This document shows positions 1 through 6,934 of a stretch of 15,403 bases of DNA, piece after piece (the first letter of the stretch is position 1; each line of letters begins with the position of its first letter). This DNA comes from SAR324 cluster bacterium. GTDB lineage: Bacteria > SAR324 > NAC60-12. The notes under the pieces were generated by a model, which saw only the letters and a list, made by a program, of their open reading frames with translations, had not been told where the DNA came from and did no database searches. The stretch lies in assembly GCA_028822475.1 (NCBI GenBank), contig JAPKDT010000015.1, positions 1-15,403 on the forward strand, in the 5' to 3' direction. Both the position numbers and the translations under genes were made by a program.

Positions 1-498
1 TGCCTCACGTTGAATCAATTATATTCTGCAAATTATAATGGAGTCCTGAGAAGTCCTATAGCTCTGTCAGCTCGAGCAAAGAAAGAATTTTATTACAAGT
101 TACACATTGATATTATAAATATTTATCTATACTCTCGAAATGATAAATAGGAGGTTTCATGCTTTGAACTGAAATGTCAATTATAACAGATAAAAATTAA
201 GATACTTTTCTTAAAGCAATTTCCCCAAATTCTTTATATTGTTGTCTCAGTTTATATCTTAAAAAACTTACTTCACATAAAAATTTCTTCTACAAGTTTA
301 GCAAAACCTCCGTATATTTCTATGAAATACTAATACCACAGAACGAAGAGACGGCTTGGAGAAAATAACTATGTATGTTAGTATTAATCTTCGTTAAACA
401 GCTTTTTTGCCTTTCTTAAAAAAGGTGAATTCCCCTATTTGTGGGGTCATTTACTCTGACATCGGCATTCTTTCTACATTCAGTTAGATAAAATTGTT
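1..498. other. AT-rich non-coding leader region
   Basis: No convincing gene is visible on either strand. A plus-strand frame is open from base 1 to about 150 but has no recognisable protein content; it could be the tail of a gene that begins outside the window. A short minus-strand frame ending near 197 lacks a start codon. The stretch contains two 8-base inverted repeats arranged in an interleaved order (326-333 with 378-385, and 342-349 with 388-395). It also has a weak A/T hairpin (402-408 with 418-424) and a 4-bp C/G stem (432-435 with 443-446). It probably holds the promoter and leader of the operon that starts at 499. Confidence 0.55.
356..384 (+). promoter_or_regulatory. Weak sigma70-like promoter candidate for the men operon
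   Basis: TTGGAG (356-361) and TAGTAT (379-384) are separated by 17 bases. They match the consensus boxes at 3 of 6 and 4 of 6 positions. The start codon of the first gene lies about 115 bases downstream. In such AT-rich sequence this match could be chance. Confidence 0.2.
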
Positions 499-1794
499 AT
501 GACTTCTCGTGTGATGGTATTGGGAGTGGGTGCTTTTGCACATGCGGTACAGTCCATCCTGCAGGAAGATGGTGCAGAAACAGCTTGTTATCTGACACGT
601 CCATATGGGCACCACGGTCCCACAACTCTCGGTCAAACATGGAGTTCTGAAGACCATCCGTCTCCATTGCCCTTGTTTGAAAAATTTAAACCGGATTTGA
701 TCATTCCACAGGCAGTGGCCTGGGCGGAACAACCTTGGGCAGCAGATTTAGTCAAGCAGGGTTGGCCCATTTTTTGTCCTGTTGGTGATGCAATGCGCAT
801 AGAAATATCACGGCAGGAGTCCTCCGAATTGTGCAGACAGTACGGAATCCCAGTGCCTGCTTTTCACCATGTGCAGAATCGACTGGAGGCCCGCAAACTT
901 ATGCAGGATGATCCCCGGCCTTATGTTTTGAAAAATCCGATCTGTTCTCCGTTCAGTCCAATCCACGCCATAATCTGCGAAAGTGTGGCTGATACACTGG
1001 GCTGGATTGAACGGGTGGATTATGCGGAAGGATTGTTTCTGCAGGAATATCTCGGAAAAGAAGAAGCAGGACATTTTGTTTTTATCAGTGGTGGTGAGAT
1101 CAACAGTTTGGTAACAAATCAGGAATTCAAACGTGCTTTTACAGGCGATATGGGACCGCTGGCTGGGGCACCGCTGGCCGGAATTGTTGAACAGGATCCG
1201 GAGGATAAATATGGACTGGCACGAGAGCTGATTCATCCGCTTAAACCCTGGTTTGAAAAAACCGGCTATACAGGCCCTTTACAGGTCACAGCAATTAGAA
1301 AAAACGGTGTCTGGCACGCGATTGAATATAATATTCGTCTGGGAGTTACTACTACCGCTCTCCTTTTGAGAATGTTAAAAAATCCTGTTAAAACTCTGTT
1401 GAATGTCGTACGTAATCAAACTCCTGTTCTAGATTGGTCCTCCGAAAAATATTTTGGCTGCTCTTTAACTTTGGCTGGCTACGGTTATCCATATGTGGTG
1501 CCTTCTGTACCAAAATTACCGGTTGATGTATCAACACCTCTTGAGTGTGATTTATGGTGGAATGAAGTTGACCAAGAGAACGGACAGCTTTACATGGCGA
1601 ATCATCAGAATTATGAAATGGGTCACCGAATTGCGGACGTAAATGCCTGCGCGCCTGACATCTATTCCGCTGTTAAGTTAATTGAAAATGAAATTTGCAA
1701 GCTACACTGTTTAGCGAGTTATTACCGGCTTGATCTCAAAGAACTAGCAGATAAAAATCTGTCCCTCTTTTCCTCTGTTAAAAATAATAATTAA
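499..1794 (+). CDS. Divergent PurD-like ATP-grasp protein
   Basis: A 431-residue protein laid out like phosphoribosylamine-glycine ligase (PurD), which makes glycinamide ribonucleotide in purine synthesis. It has an N-terminal nucleotide-binding-like start (VMVLGVGAFAHA, 5-16), a KPDLIIP segment (64-70) like the PurD N domain, and an ATP-grasp core. FLQEYLGKEE (180-189) and a tract ending GDMGPLAGAPL (216-226) resemble PurD. AIEYNIRLG (274-282) keeps the Glu and Asn metal ligands (E276, N278), and a small C-terminal domain follows. Two hallmarks are altered: the PurD glycine-rich ATP loop is replaced by LKNPICSPFSP (144-154), and the Asp-Pro-Glu after the metal ligands is absent. It may therefore be a paralogue with another substrate. 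The first ATG after an in-frame stop at 457 is used; no Shine-Dalgarno is seen. The menG start lies 6 bases beyond its stop, which implies co-transcription with menaquinone genes. Confidence 0.7.
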   Translation: MTSRVMVLGVGAFAHAVQSILQEDGAETACYLTRPYGHHGPTTLGQTWSSEDHPSPLPLFEKFKPDLIIPQAVAWAEQPWAADLVKQGWPIFCPVGDAMRIEISRQESSELCRQYGIPVPAFHHVQNRLEARKLMQDDPRPYVLKNPICSPFSPIHAIICESVADTLGWIERVDYAEGLFLQEYLGKEEAGHFVFISGGEINSLVTNQEFKRAFTGDMGPLAGAPLAGIVEQDPEDKYGLARELIHPLKPWFEKTGYTGPLQVTAIRKNGVWHAIEYNIRLGVTTTALLLRMLKNPVKTLLNVVRNQTPVLDWSSEKYFGCSLTLAGYGYPYVVPSVPKLPVDVSTPLECDLWWNEVDQENGQLYMANHQNYEMGHRIADVNACAPDIYSAVKLIENEICKLHCLASYYRLDLKELADKNLSLFSSVKNNN

Positions 1795-1800
1795 TATTCA

Positions 1801-2529
1801 ATGGCATACACCCTTCCTACCACTGAAGATAAATCAAAATACGTTGAAGAAAAGTTTGATGAAATCGCTCAAAAGTATGATCGATTTAATGATGTCATCA
1901 CATTTGGTATGCACCGCTACTGGAAAAGGTTCGTTGTACGGCAAACTGGACTCAGAGCTGATGATGAATGTTTGGATTTATGTTGCGGAACAGGAGATAT
2001 TTCCCGTGAAATATTACGTCAACATCCGGACTGTAAAGTAACCGGTCTCGATTTATCCACAGAAATGCTTAAAATTGCGGAGTCCAAAAACAGCAGTAAT
2101 TCCAGTATTCAGTATTTGCAGGGTGACGCCATGAATATTCCGTTTCCAGATGCAAATTTTGATGCCGTGACAATAGGTTATGGTCTGCGTAATGTTCCTG
2201 ACCTCAACGGTTGTCTGCGAGAAATATTACGTGTTCTCAAGCCTGGTGGAGTTTTGGTTAGCCTAGATGTTGGCAAAGTTCGCTTGCCAATAATCGCGGA
2301 ACTAAATAACTTTTATTTTTTCCGTGTTGTACCTTTGATTGGAAATATGTTGATGCCGGGACAGGAAATGTTTCAGTATCTGCCGCATTCTTCGTTGAAA
2401 TATCCGCATCAAGAATTACTAAAACGTATGATGCTTGAGACAGGATTTAAGCAGGCGGAAATTAATGATTTCATTTTTGGGGCTTCCACTGTTCATGTTG
2501 CGTACAAACCTGCTGATAAATTGATCTGA
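1801..2529 (+). CDS. menG: Demethylmenaquinone / ubiquinone C-methyltransferase (MenG/UbiE)
   Basis: A class I SAM-dependent methyltransferase of 242 residues, the normal length for UbiE/MenG. It methylates the ring carbon of demethylmenaquinone in the last step of menaquinone synthesis. Visible landmarks are the N-terminal VEEKFDEIAQKYDRFND region (15-31), SAM-binding motif I LDLCCGTGD (58-66), GLDLSTEML (82-90), the family signature GYGLRNVPD (126-134), RVLKPGG (144-150) and FQYLPHS (191-197). UbiE can also act in ubiquinone synthesis, but the adjacent menF and menD point to menaquinone. The ATG lies just after the upstream stop, without an obvious Shine-Dalgarno, and menF begins 9 bases after its stop, so expression is probably operonic. 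Confidence 0.93.
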   Translation: MAYTLPTTEDKSKYVEEKFDEIAQKYDRFNDVITFGMHRYWKRFVVRQTGLRADDECLDLCCGTGDISREILRQHPDCKVTGLDLSTEMLKIAESKNSSNSSIQYLQGDAMNIPFPDANFDAVTIGYGLRNVPDLNGCLREILRVLKPGGVLVSLDVGKVRLPIIAELNNFYFFRVVPLIGNMLMPGQEMFQYLPHSSLKYPHQELLKRMMLETGFKQAEINDFIFGASTVHVAYKPADKLI

Positions 2530-2538
2530 GCTGTAACT

Positions 2539-3921
2539 GTGAAAGCCAAAATATACCAATCACTTGAAGAAGCTCGTTGTGCGTTATTAAAAAAATTAAA
2601 TACGTGGGTTGCCTCAAATGAGAAACCCGTCCCTGGTAATTCTGATATTGTGCGGTTGGAAGTAGCGGTGGAGAATGCTCACCCGCTGGAATGGCTAACA
2701 CTGCAGGATTGTTCACGTAAAATTTTTTGGGGAAATCGCAGTCAAAAAGAACAGTTTGCTGGAATTGGTGTGGCACTTGAGGTTAAAGACGGCAAAGATG
2801 GTTACGAAAAAACATTACTGACTGTGAGTAATTATCTGCAGAATTCACCGAAAGCTGTCCGTTTTTTTGGCGGAATGCGTTTTGACTCAAAGGCGACAAA
2901 ATCAACAGAATGGCAGGATTGGGGGACAGCACATTTTACTTTGCCGATGGTCGAATTAAGCGTTGTTGATGAAAAAGCGATGCTGGCCTGTCATATCTAT
3001 TACGGAGAGGATATTCACGAAAAGCTGCAGATTTTGCAAAAAATGCTAGAGTCCGTTCGTGTTGAAGAAATCTCGATTCCGGATAGTCCTTTGATCCGGC
3101 TGGAACGTCATGACCTGCCTGAATATCGTCAATGGTGCCGACTGGTTGAACAAGGTCTTGAAAACATTTCTTCAGGAAAATTAGACAAAGTTGTACTTGC
3201 ACGTGCTGCTGTTTTCAGTTTGGCTCGAGACTATGATCCGACTGAACTCCTGCATCAACTAAGACGTCAAGCGCCACAAGCTTTTCATTTTTGCTTTCAA
3301 CTTGCTCCGCGCCAAGCATTTTTGGGAATCACACCAGAGTTACTTTACAGACGATCAGGAAGTAAAATTGAAAGTGAAGCCATTGCCAGTACACGTCCCC
3401 GCGGTCAAACTCTGGAAGAAGATGAAAGATTGGCTGCAGAGCTTCGTGAAAGTGAAAAAGAGCAGCGAGAACATTTGATGGTTCTGGAACGTATGGAAAG
3501 TTTACTACAGCAGTTTTGCCGGAAAACTGAACGCTTAAGTTATTTGGAACGTCTCCCACTGAGGCATGTTCAGCACCTGCAAAGCAAGGTGCAGGGAGTC
3601 TTGCGTGAGGAGATCAATGATTCCGATTTGCTACCTGCTTTTCACCCGACACCTGCGGTATCAGGCGCACCTGATAAAAAGGCCCGGGCACTTATCCGAA
3701 AGCTGGAACCTTTTGACCGAGGATGGTATGCAGGGCCTGTTGGCTGGATCAGCAGTAGTAAGGCGGAATTTGCCGTAGGAATTAGATCCGGGTTATTATG
3801 CGGGCGCACATTGAGAATTTTTACCGGAGCAGGAATTGTTGAAGGCTCAGTTCCGGAAGAAGAATGGAGGGAGATTGAAGACAAACTCCAAAGTTGGCAA
3901 CATTTACTGGGACGATCGTGA
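2539..3921 (+). CDS. menF: Isochorismate synthase MenF
   Basis: A 460-residue chorismate-binding enzyme that converts chorismate to isochorismate, the committed step towards menaquinone. The C-terminal two thirds carry the family landmarks: LDKVVLARA (215-223) with the general-base lysine K217, GITPELLYRR (263-272), ESEAIASTRPRG (278-289) with the catalytic-type glutamate, HPTPAVSGAP (369-378) and WYAGPVGWISSSKAEFAVGIR (396-416). Residues 1-170 form the variable N-terminal part. The lysine, together with the menG and menD neighbours, favours MenF over anthranilate or aminodeoxychorismate synthase. A siderophore-type isochorismate synthase is the main alternative and is not supported by context. 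The start is GTG at 2539, 9 bases after the menG stop. The final stop TGA overlaps the GTG start of menD. Confidence 0.92.
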   Translation: MKAKIYQSLEEARCALLKKLNTWVASNEKPVPGNSDIVRLEVAVENAHPLEWLTLQDCSRKIFWGNRSQKEQFAGIGVALEVKDGKDGYEKTLLTVSNYLQNSPKAVRFFGGMRFDSKATKSTEWQDWGTAHFTLPMVELSVVDEKAMLACHIYYGEDIHEKLQILQKMLESVRVEEISIPDSPLIRLERHDLPEYRQWCRLVEQGLENISSGKLDKVVLARAAVFSLARDYDPTELLHQLRRQAPQAFHFCFQLAPRQAFLGITPELLYRRSGSKIESEAIASTRPRGQTLEEDERLAAELRESEKEQREHLMVLERMESLLQQFCRKTERLSYLERLPLRHVQHLQSKVQGVLREEINDSDLLPAFHPTPAVSGAPDKKARALIRKLEPFDRGWYAGPVGWISSSKAEFAVGIRSGLLCGRTLRIFTGAGIVEGSVPEEEWREIEDKLQSWQHLLGRS

Positions 3922-5666
3922 ACTTGAATGAACGTTGGGGAGAACTGATTATTGAAGAATTGGTGCGGAACGATACGGCATGTTTTTGTATTTCTCCGGG
4001 ATCACGCTCTACACCTTTAACCGTCGCAGTCGCAAAAAATCCGCGTGCAAAATCTGTTATCTTCTACGATGAACGCGCTGCTGCTTATTACGCCCTCGGT
4101 CATGCCCGTGCGAGTGGTCGTCCGGCAGTGCTGATTTGCACATCCGGAACTGCCGCAGCAAATTATTTGCCGGCGGTTATCGAAGCTTCTGTTGAGCAAA
4201 TTCCCCTGTTGTTGCTGACCTCCGATCGCCCCCCTGAACTTCGTGACACCGGAGCCAATCAAGCCATCAACCAAACTTTTCTTTTTGGAACACACGTCCG
4301 CTGGTTTTTTGACCCTGGTTGCCCTTGTCCGGAATTCAAGACTGAAGCATTACTTTCCACGATTGATCATGCCGTCACCAAAACACTGCAACCCGTGTCC
4401 GGACCGGTACAGTTGAATTTTCCATTCCGCGAACCTTTTTTCGAAAATGACGAAAACAAAACAATCAGTAAAATTGATAAGATTGTGGAACAAAAGGTAT
4501 ATGTCCGGAATACGACTTTCAACAAAATTCTGCCAAACGATGAAATAAATGACTTGTTAAAAAACCGCCCGGAGTCTGGAATTCTAAGCATTGGGCGAGT
4601 TCCTGCTGATTCCCTCGATTCGCTCAGAAAACTTGCAGAAGAGTTAGCCTGGCCAGTTTTTGCAGATGTCACTTCCGGTTTGCGTCTGGGAGATAATTGT
4701 CCGAACAGGATCACGTATTATGATCAATTGTTAATCGAGGATCTGGATGCAGTAGACTCGGAAATTGAAGCAGTTTGGCACATCGGCTTTCCTCCGACAT
4801 CGAAACGCTGGCTCACTCATTGGGAAAATAATCCGGCAGCACAAATGGTCTGGATCGCAGACCATACTGAACGCCACGATCAGTCACATAATTTCCGCTG
4901 GAGAATTGAAAGTGGAATCGCAGAATTTTGTGAGCAACTCGTCCGCAAATTACAACTTGAAGAAAGAGCCGAAGACATTCCCTTAAAAACACAACAGTGG
5001 CTTCAGGCTTCTGCAAAAGTTGAAACTATGTTGGAGCAGCATTTTCCTTTAAATTCTGAAACAAAGGAGATTGATGATTTTGCTTTAACACGCAGGCTGA
5101 CTGAAATAATTTCTGAAACTCATGGATTTTTTATCGGCAACAGCATTCCTGTCAGAGCGGTGGATATGCTTGGATCCGGAAAAGGAGCAGACATTCCAAC
5201 GGCCCTCAACCGTGGTGCCAGCGGGATTGACGGTCTCATCGCTTCCGCCTGCGGATATTCCTCCGGTCTTCAACGTCCAGTAAGCCTGCTGATAGGTGAT
5301 TTGTCTGCTATGCACGATCTAAATTCTTTCAAACTGCTCGCGGATTCTACTGAGCCGGTTTTAGTAGTTTTGCTCAATAATCACGGTGGCGGTATTTTTT
5401 CATTCCTGCCTGTTGCCCGGCAAACTGACATTTTCGAAACTTTTTTCGGCACACCCCACTCCAATGACTTCCTGTCAGTTGCTGAAATGTTTGGTTTGAA
5501 TTATTTTAGACCTGATTCGATCAGTGGTTTTGTAAAAGATTATCGACAAGCTGTTAGTGAAAACAAATCTGCGGTTATCGAAATATTTACGGATCGTGAG
5601 AAAAATCCGCAGCAACTTGAGGCTTTTGCTCAAAAACTCATGAAATGTGCATTTGAATCTTCTTAA
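3918..5666 (+). CDS. menD: SEPHCHC synthase MenD
   Basis: A thiamine-diphosphate enzyme that joins isochorismate and 2-oxoglutarate to give 2-succinyl-5-enolpyruvyl-6-hydroxy-3-cyclohexene-1-carboxylate in menaquinone synthesis. With the GTG start at 3918 it has 582 residues. Landmarks are CISPGSRSTPLT (24-35), YDERAAAYALG-like segment 50-61 with the ThDP-activating glutamate E52, TSGTAAANYLPAV (75-87), TSDRPPELRDTGANQAI (101-117), NRGASGIDG (431-439), the metal/ThDP motif GDLSAMHDLNS (460-470) and LLNNHGGGIFSFLP (485-498). The frame also allows a TTG start at 3894. I prefer 3918 because the N-terminus MNLNERWGEL fits the family and because GTGA overlaps the menF stop, a typical coupled junction. 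The C-terminal coding end also contains the promoter candidate for ftsW. Confidence 0.93.
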   Translation: MNLNERWGELIIEELVRNDTACFCISPGSRSTPLTVAVAKNPRAKSVIFYDERAAAYYALGHARASGRPAVLICTSGTAAANYLPAVIEASVEQIPLLLLTSDRPPELRDTGANQAINQTFLFGTHVRWFFDPGCPCPEFKTEALLSTIDHAVTKTLQPVSGPVQLNFPFREPFFENDENKTISKIDKIVEQKVYVRNTTFNKILPNDEINDLLKNRPESGILSIGRVPADSLDSLRKLAEELAWPVFADVTSGLRLGDNCPNRITYYDQLLIEDLDAVDSEIEAVWHIGFPPTSKRWLTHWENNPAAQMVWIADHTERHDQSHNFRWRIESGIAEFCEQLVRKLQLEERAEDIPLKTQQWLQASAKVETMLEQHFPLNSETKEIDDFALTRRLTEIISETHGFFIGNSIPVRAVDMLGSGKGADIPTALNRGASGIDGLIASACGYSSGLQRPVSLLIGDLSAMHDLNSFKLLADSTEPVLVVLLNNHGGGIFSFLPVARQTDIFETFFGTPHSNDFLSVAEMFGLNYFRPDSISGFVKDYRQAVSENKSAVIEIFTDREKNPQQLEAFAQKLMKCAFESS

Positions 5667-5681
5667 GATCAACGATATACT
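5653..5681 (+). promoter_or_regulatory. Sigma70-like promoter candidate for ftsW and the ankyrin gene
   Basis: TTGAAT (5653-5658) and TATACT (5676-5681) are separated by 17 bases, with 4 of 6 and 5 of 6 matches to the consensus. The -35 lies inside the last codons of menD and the -10 just past its stop. The ftsW start is about 100 bases downstream across a 119-base gap, the largest gap between plus-strand neighbours in this half of the window. This supports a new transcription unit. Confidence 0.45.
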
Positions 5682-5785
5682 TTATTGTTTGTAAATAAAT
5701 CAGTCTGGTCCGTCTTTCAGCTAATTTTCTCAACGTAAAATTTTACTTTGTTCTTTACAGAACACACTCTTTTCCCTGCTAAAAT

Positions 5786-6934
5786 ATGCATACCCGTTAT
5801 GACTTACCTCTGATTGGAGCAACCTTGTTTTTGCTGTCCTGGGGTACAGTAATGATTTACAGCACAGGTGGCGTTTATGCTGATCTTCAATACAATGATG
5901 GTCAATACTTTTTGTACAAGCACCTGATTCACATATTGGTTGGACTTGCCGTGATGGGAGTCGCGCTGATCGTTAACTATCACAAATGGCAGCAGTATTC
6001 TATCTGGTTTATGCTGGGCATGCTGGTATTACTGATCCTAGTTTTGATTCCTGAAATAGGACACGAAGTTAAAGGTGGTCGACGCTGGTTACGCATGGGT
6101 TCATTCAGTCTGCAGCCTGCCGAACTACTGAAAGTGGTTTTGATTATTTACGTAGCTTCTTATCTGGAGCGTAAACAGGAAGTACTGGCTTCATTCTTCC
6201 GCGGGTTAACACCAAACTTCATTGTCACTGGAATTTACCTTTTCCTAGTCCTGTTGCAACCGGACTTTGGGACAGTTGTTTTGATAGCTACTACAGTTTT
6301 GCTGATGCTCTACGTGGGTGGGGGTCGACCTGTTCATATTTTCACCAGCCTCATCGGTGTAGGAATTATCGGGGGTTTGCTGATTGCTTCACACACCTAT
6401 CGGGTAAGGCGGATGTTAGCTTTTTTGAATCCTTGGGATGATCCGTATGATTCAGGATTCCAAATTATTCAATCCTTCATTGCACTTGGAACAGGAGGCT
6501 GGCTTGGAAGAGGACTAGGTGAGAGCCTGCAGAAACGACTTTTTCTTCCGGATGCTCACACTGATTTTATTTTTGCCATCATTGGGGAAGAATTAGGATT
6601 TTTGTGGGTTTGTGTACTGATCATTCTGTTTGTTGTTTTTATTTGGCGTGGTTACTGGATTGCGTGGAATGCTCAGGATGCATTTGGAAAACACCTGGCT
6701 TTTGGTGCAACTACAATTCTCAGTCTGCAAATAATCCTTAACCTCTTTGTTGTTGTCGGACTGCTTCCGACTAAGGGTTTGCCGCTTCCTTTCATAAGTT
6801 ACGGCGGTACTTCTCTTGTGGTAGCCATGTTTTTAACAGGTCTTTTACTCAACATCAGTGGTAGTCTGCATTCAAAAGAAGCTCAGCTTGAAAATGGTTT
6901 GTCATCTCGTGCCTCGACACCAAACAATGAGTAA
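5786..6934 (+). CDS. ftsW: Septal peptidoglycan glycosyltransferase FtsW
   Basis: A 382-residue SEDS-family polytopic inner-membrane protein that polymerises lipid II into glycan strands at the division site together with a class B penicillin-binding protein. About ten hydrophobic segments are visible. FtsW/RodA landmarks are GGRRWLRMGSFSLQPAELLK (97-116), NPWDDPYDSGFQIIQSFIALG (215-235), GRGLGESLQKRLFLPDAHTDFIFA (241-264), with D260 at the position of the catalytic aspartate, and LPTKGLPLPFISYGGTSL (327-344). The LPDAHTDFIFA and LPTKGL forms are typical of FtsW more than RodA. An in-frame TAA at 5780 makes ATG 5786 the first possible ATG; no strong Shine-Dalgarno is seen. FtsW normally sits in the division/cell-wall cluster beside murG. 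Here none of that cluster is present; the next gene is an ankyrin protein overlapping by 8 bases. Confidence 0.9.
   Translation: MHTRYDLPLIGATLFLLSWGTVMIYSTGGVYADLQYNDGQYFLYKHLIHILVGLAVMGVALIVNYHKWQQYSIWFMLGMLVLLILVLIPEIGHEVKGGRRWLRMGSFSLQPAELLKVVLIIYVASYLERKQEVLASFFRGLTPNFIVTGIYLFLVLLQPDFGTVVLIATTVLLMLYVGGGRPVHIFTSLIGVGIIGGLLIASHTYRVRRMLAFLNPWDDPYDSGFQIIQSFIALGTGGWLGRGLGESLQKRLFLPDAHTDFIFAIIGEELGFLWVCVLIILFVVFIWRGYWIAWNAQDAFGKHLAFGATTILSLQIILNLFVVVGLLPTKGLPLPFISYGGTSLVVAMFLTGLLLNISGSLHSKEAQLENGLSSRASTPNNE

Noticed and set aside
1..150. Plus-strand frame open from the window edge to about 150, possibly the tail of an upstream gene
   Set aside because: About 49 codons with no recognisable motif in AT-rich sequence; nothing separates it from a chance open frame.
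197..320. Minus-strand fragments that look protein-like (a segment ending LRKVS and another reading YGGFAKLVEEIF)
   Set aside because: They lie in different frames, have stops between them and no start codon. They could be a decayed gene, but I could not identify a family.
402..446. A/T-rich hairpin followed by a CCCC/GGGG stem before the PurD-like gene, as an attenuator or terminator
   Set aside because: The stems are weak or very short, there is no T-run after the G/C stem, and no leader peptide is visible.
808..1236. Antisense frame of 142 codons inside the PurD-like gene
   Set aside because: It has no domain features and lies wholly inside a well-supported gene on the other strand.
5786..6934. 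Assignment as RodA instead of FtsW
   Set aside because: The LPDAHTDFIFA and LPTKGL motifs favour FtsW, and no mreB, mrdA or other elongation gene is adjacent.
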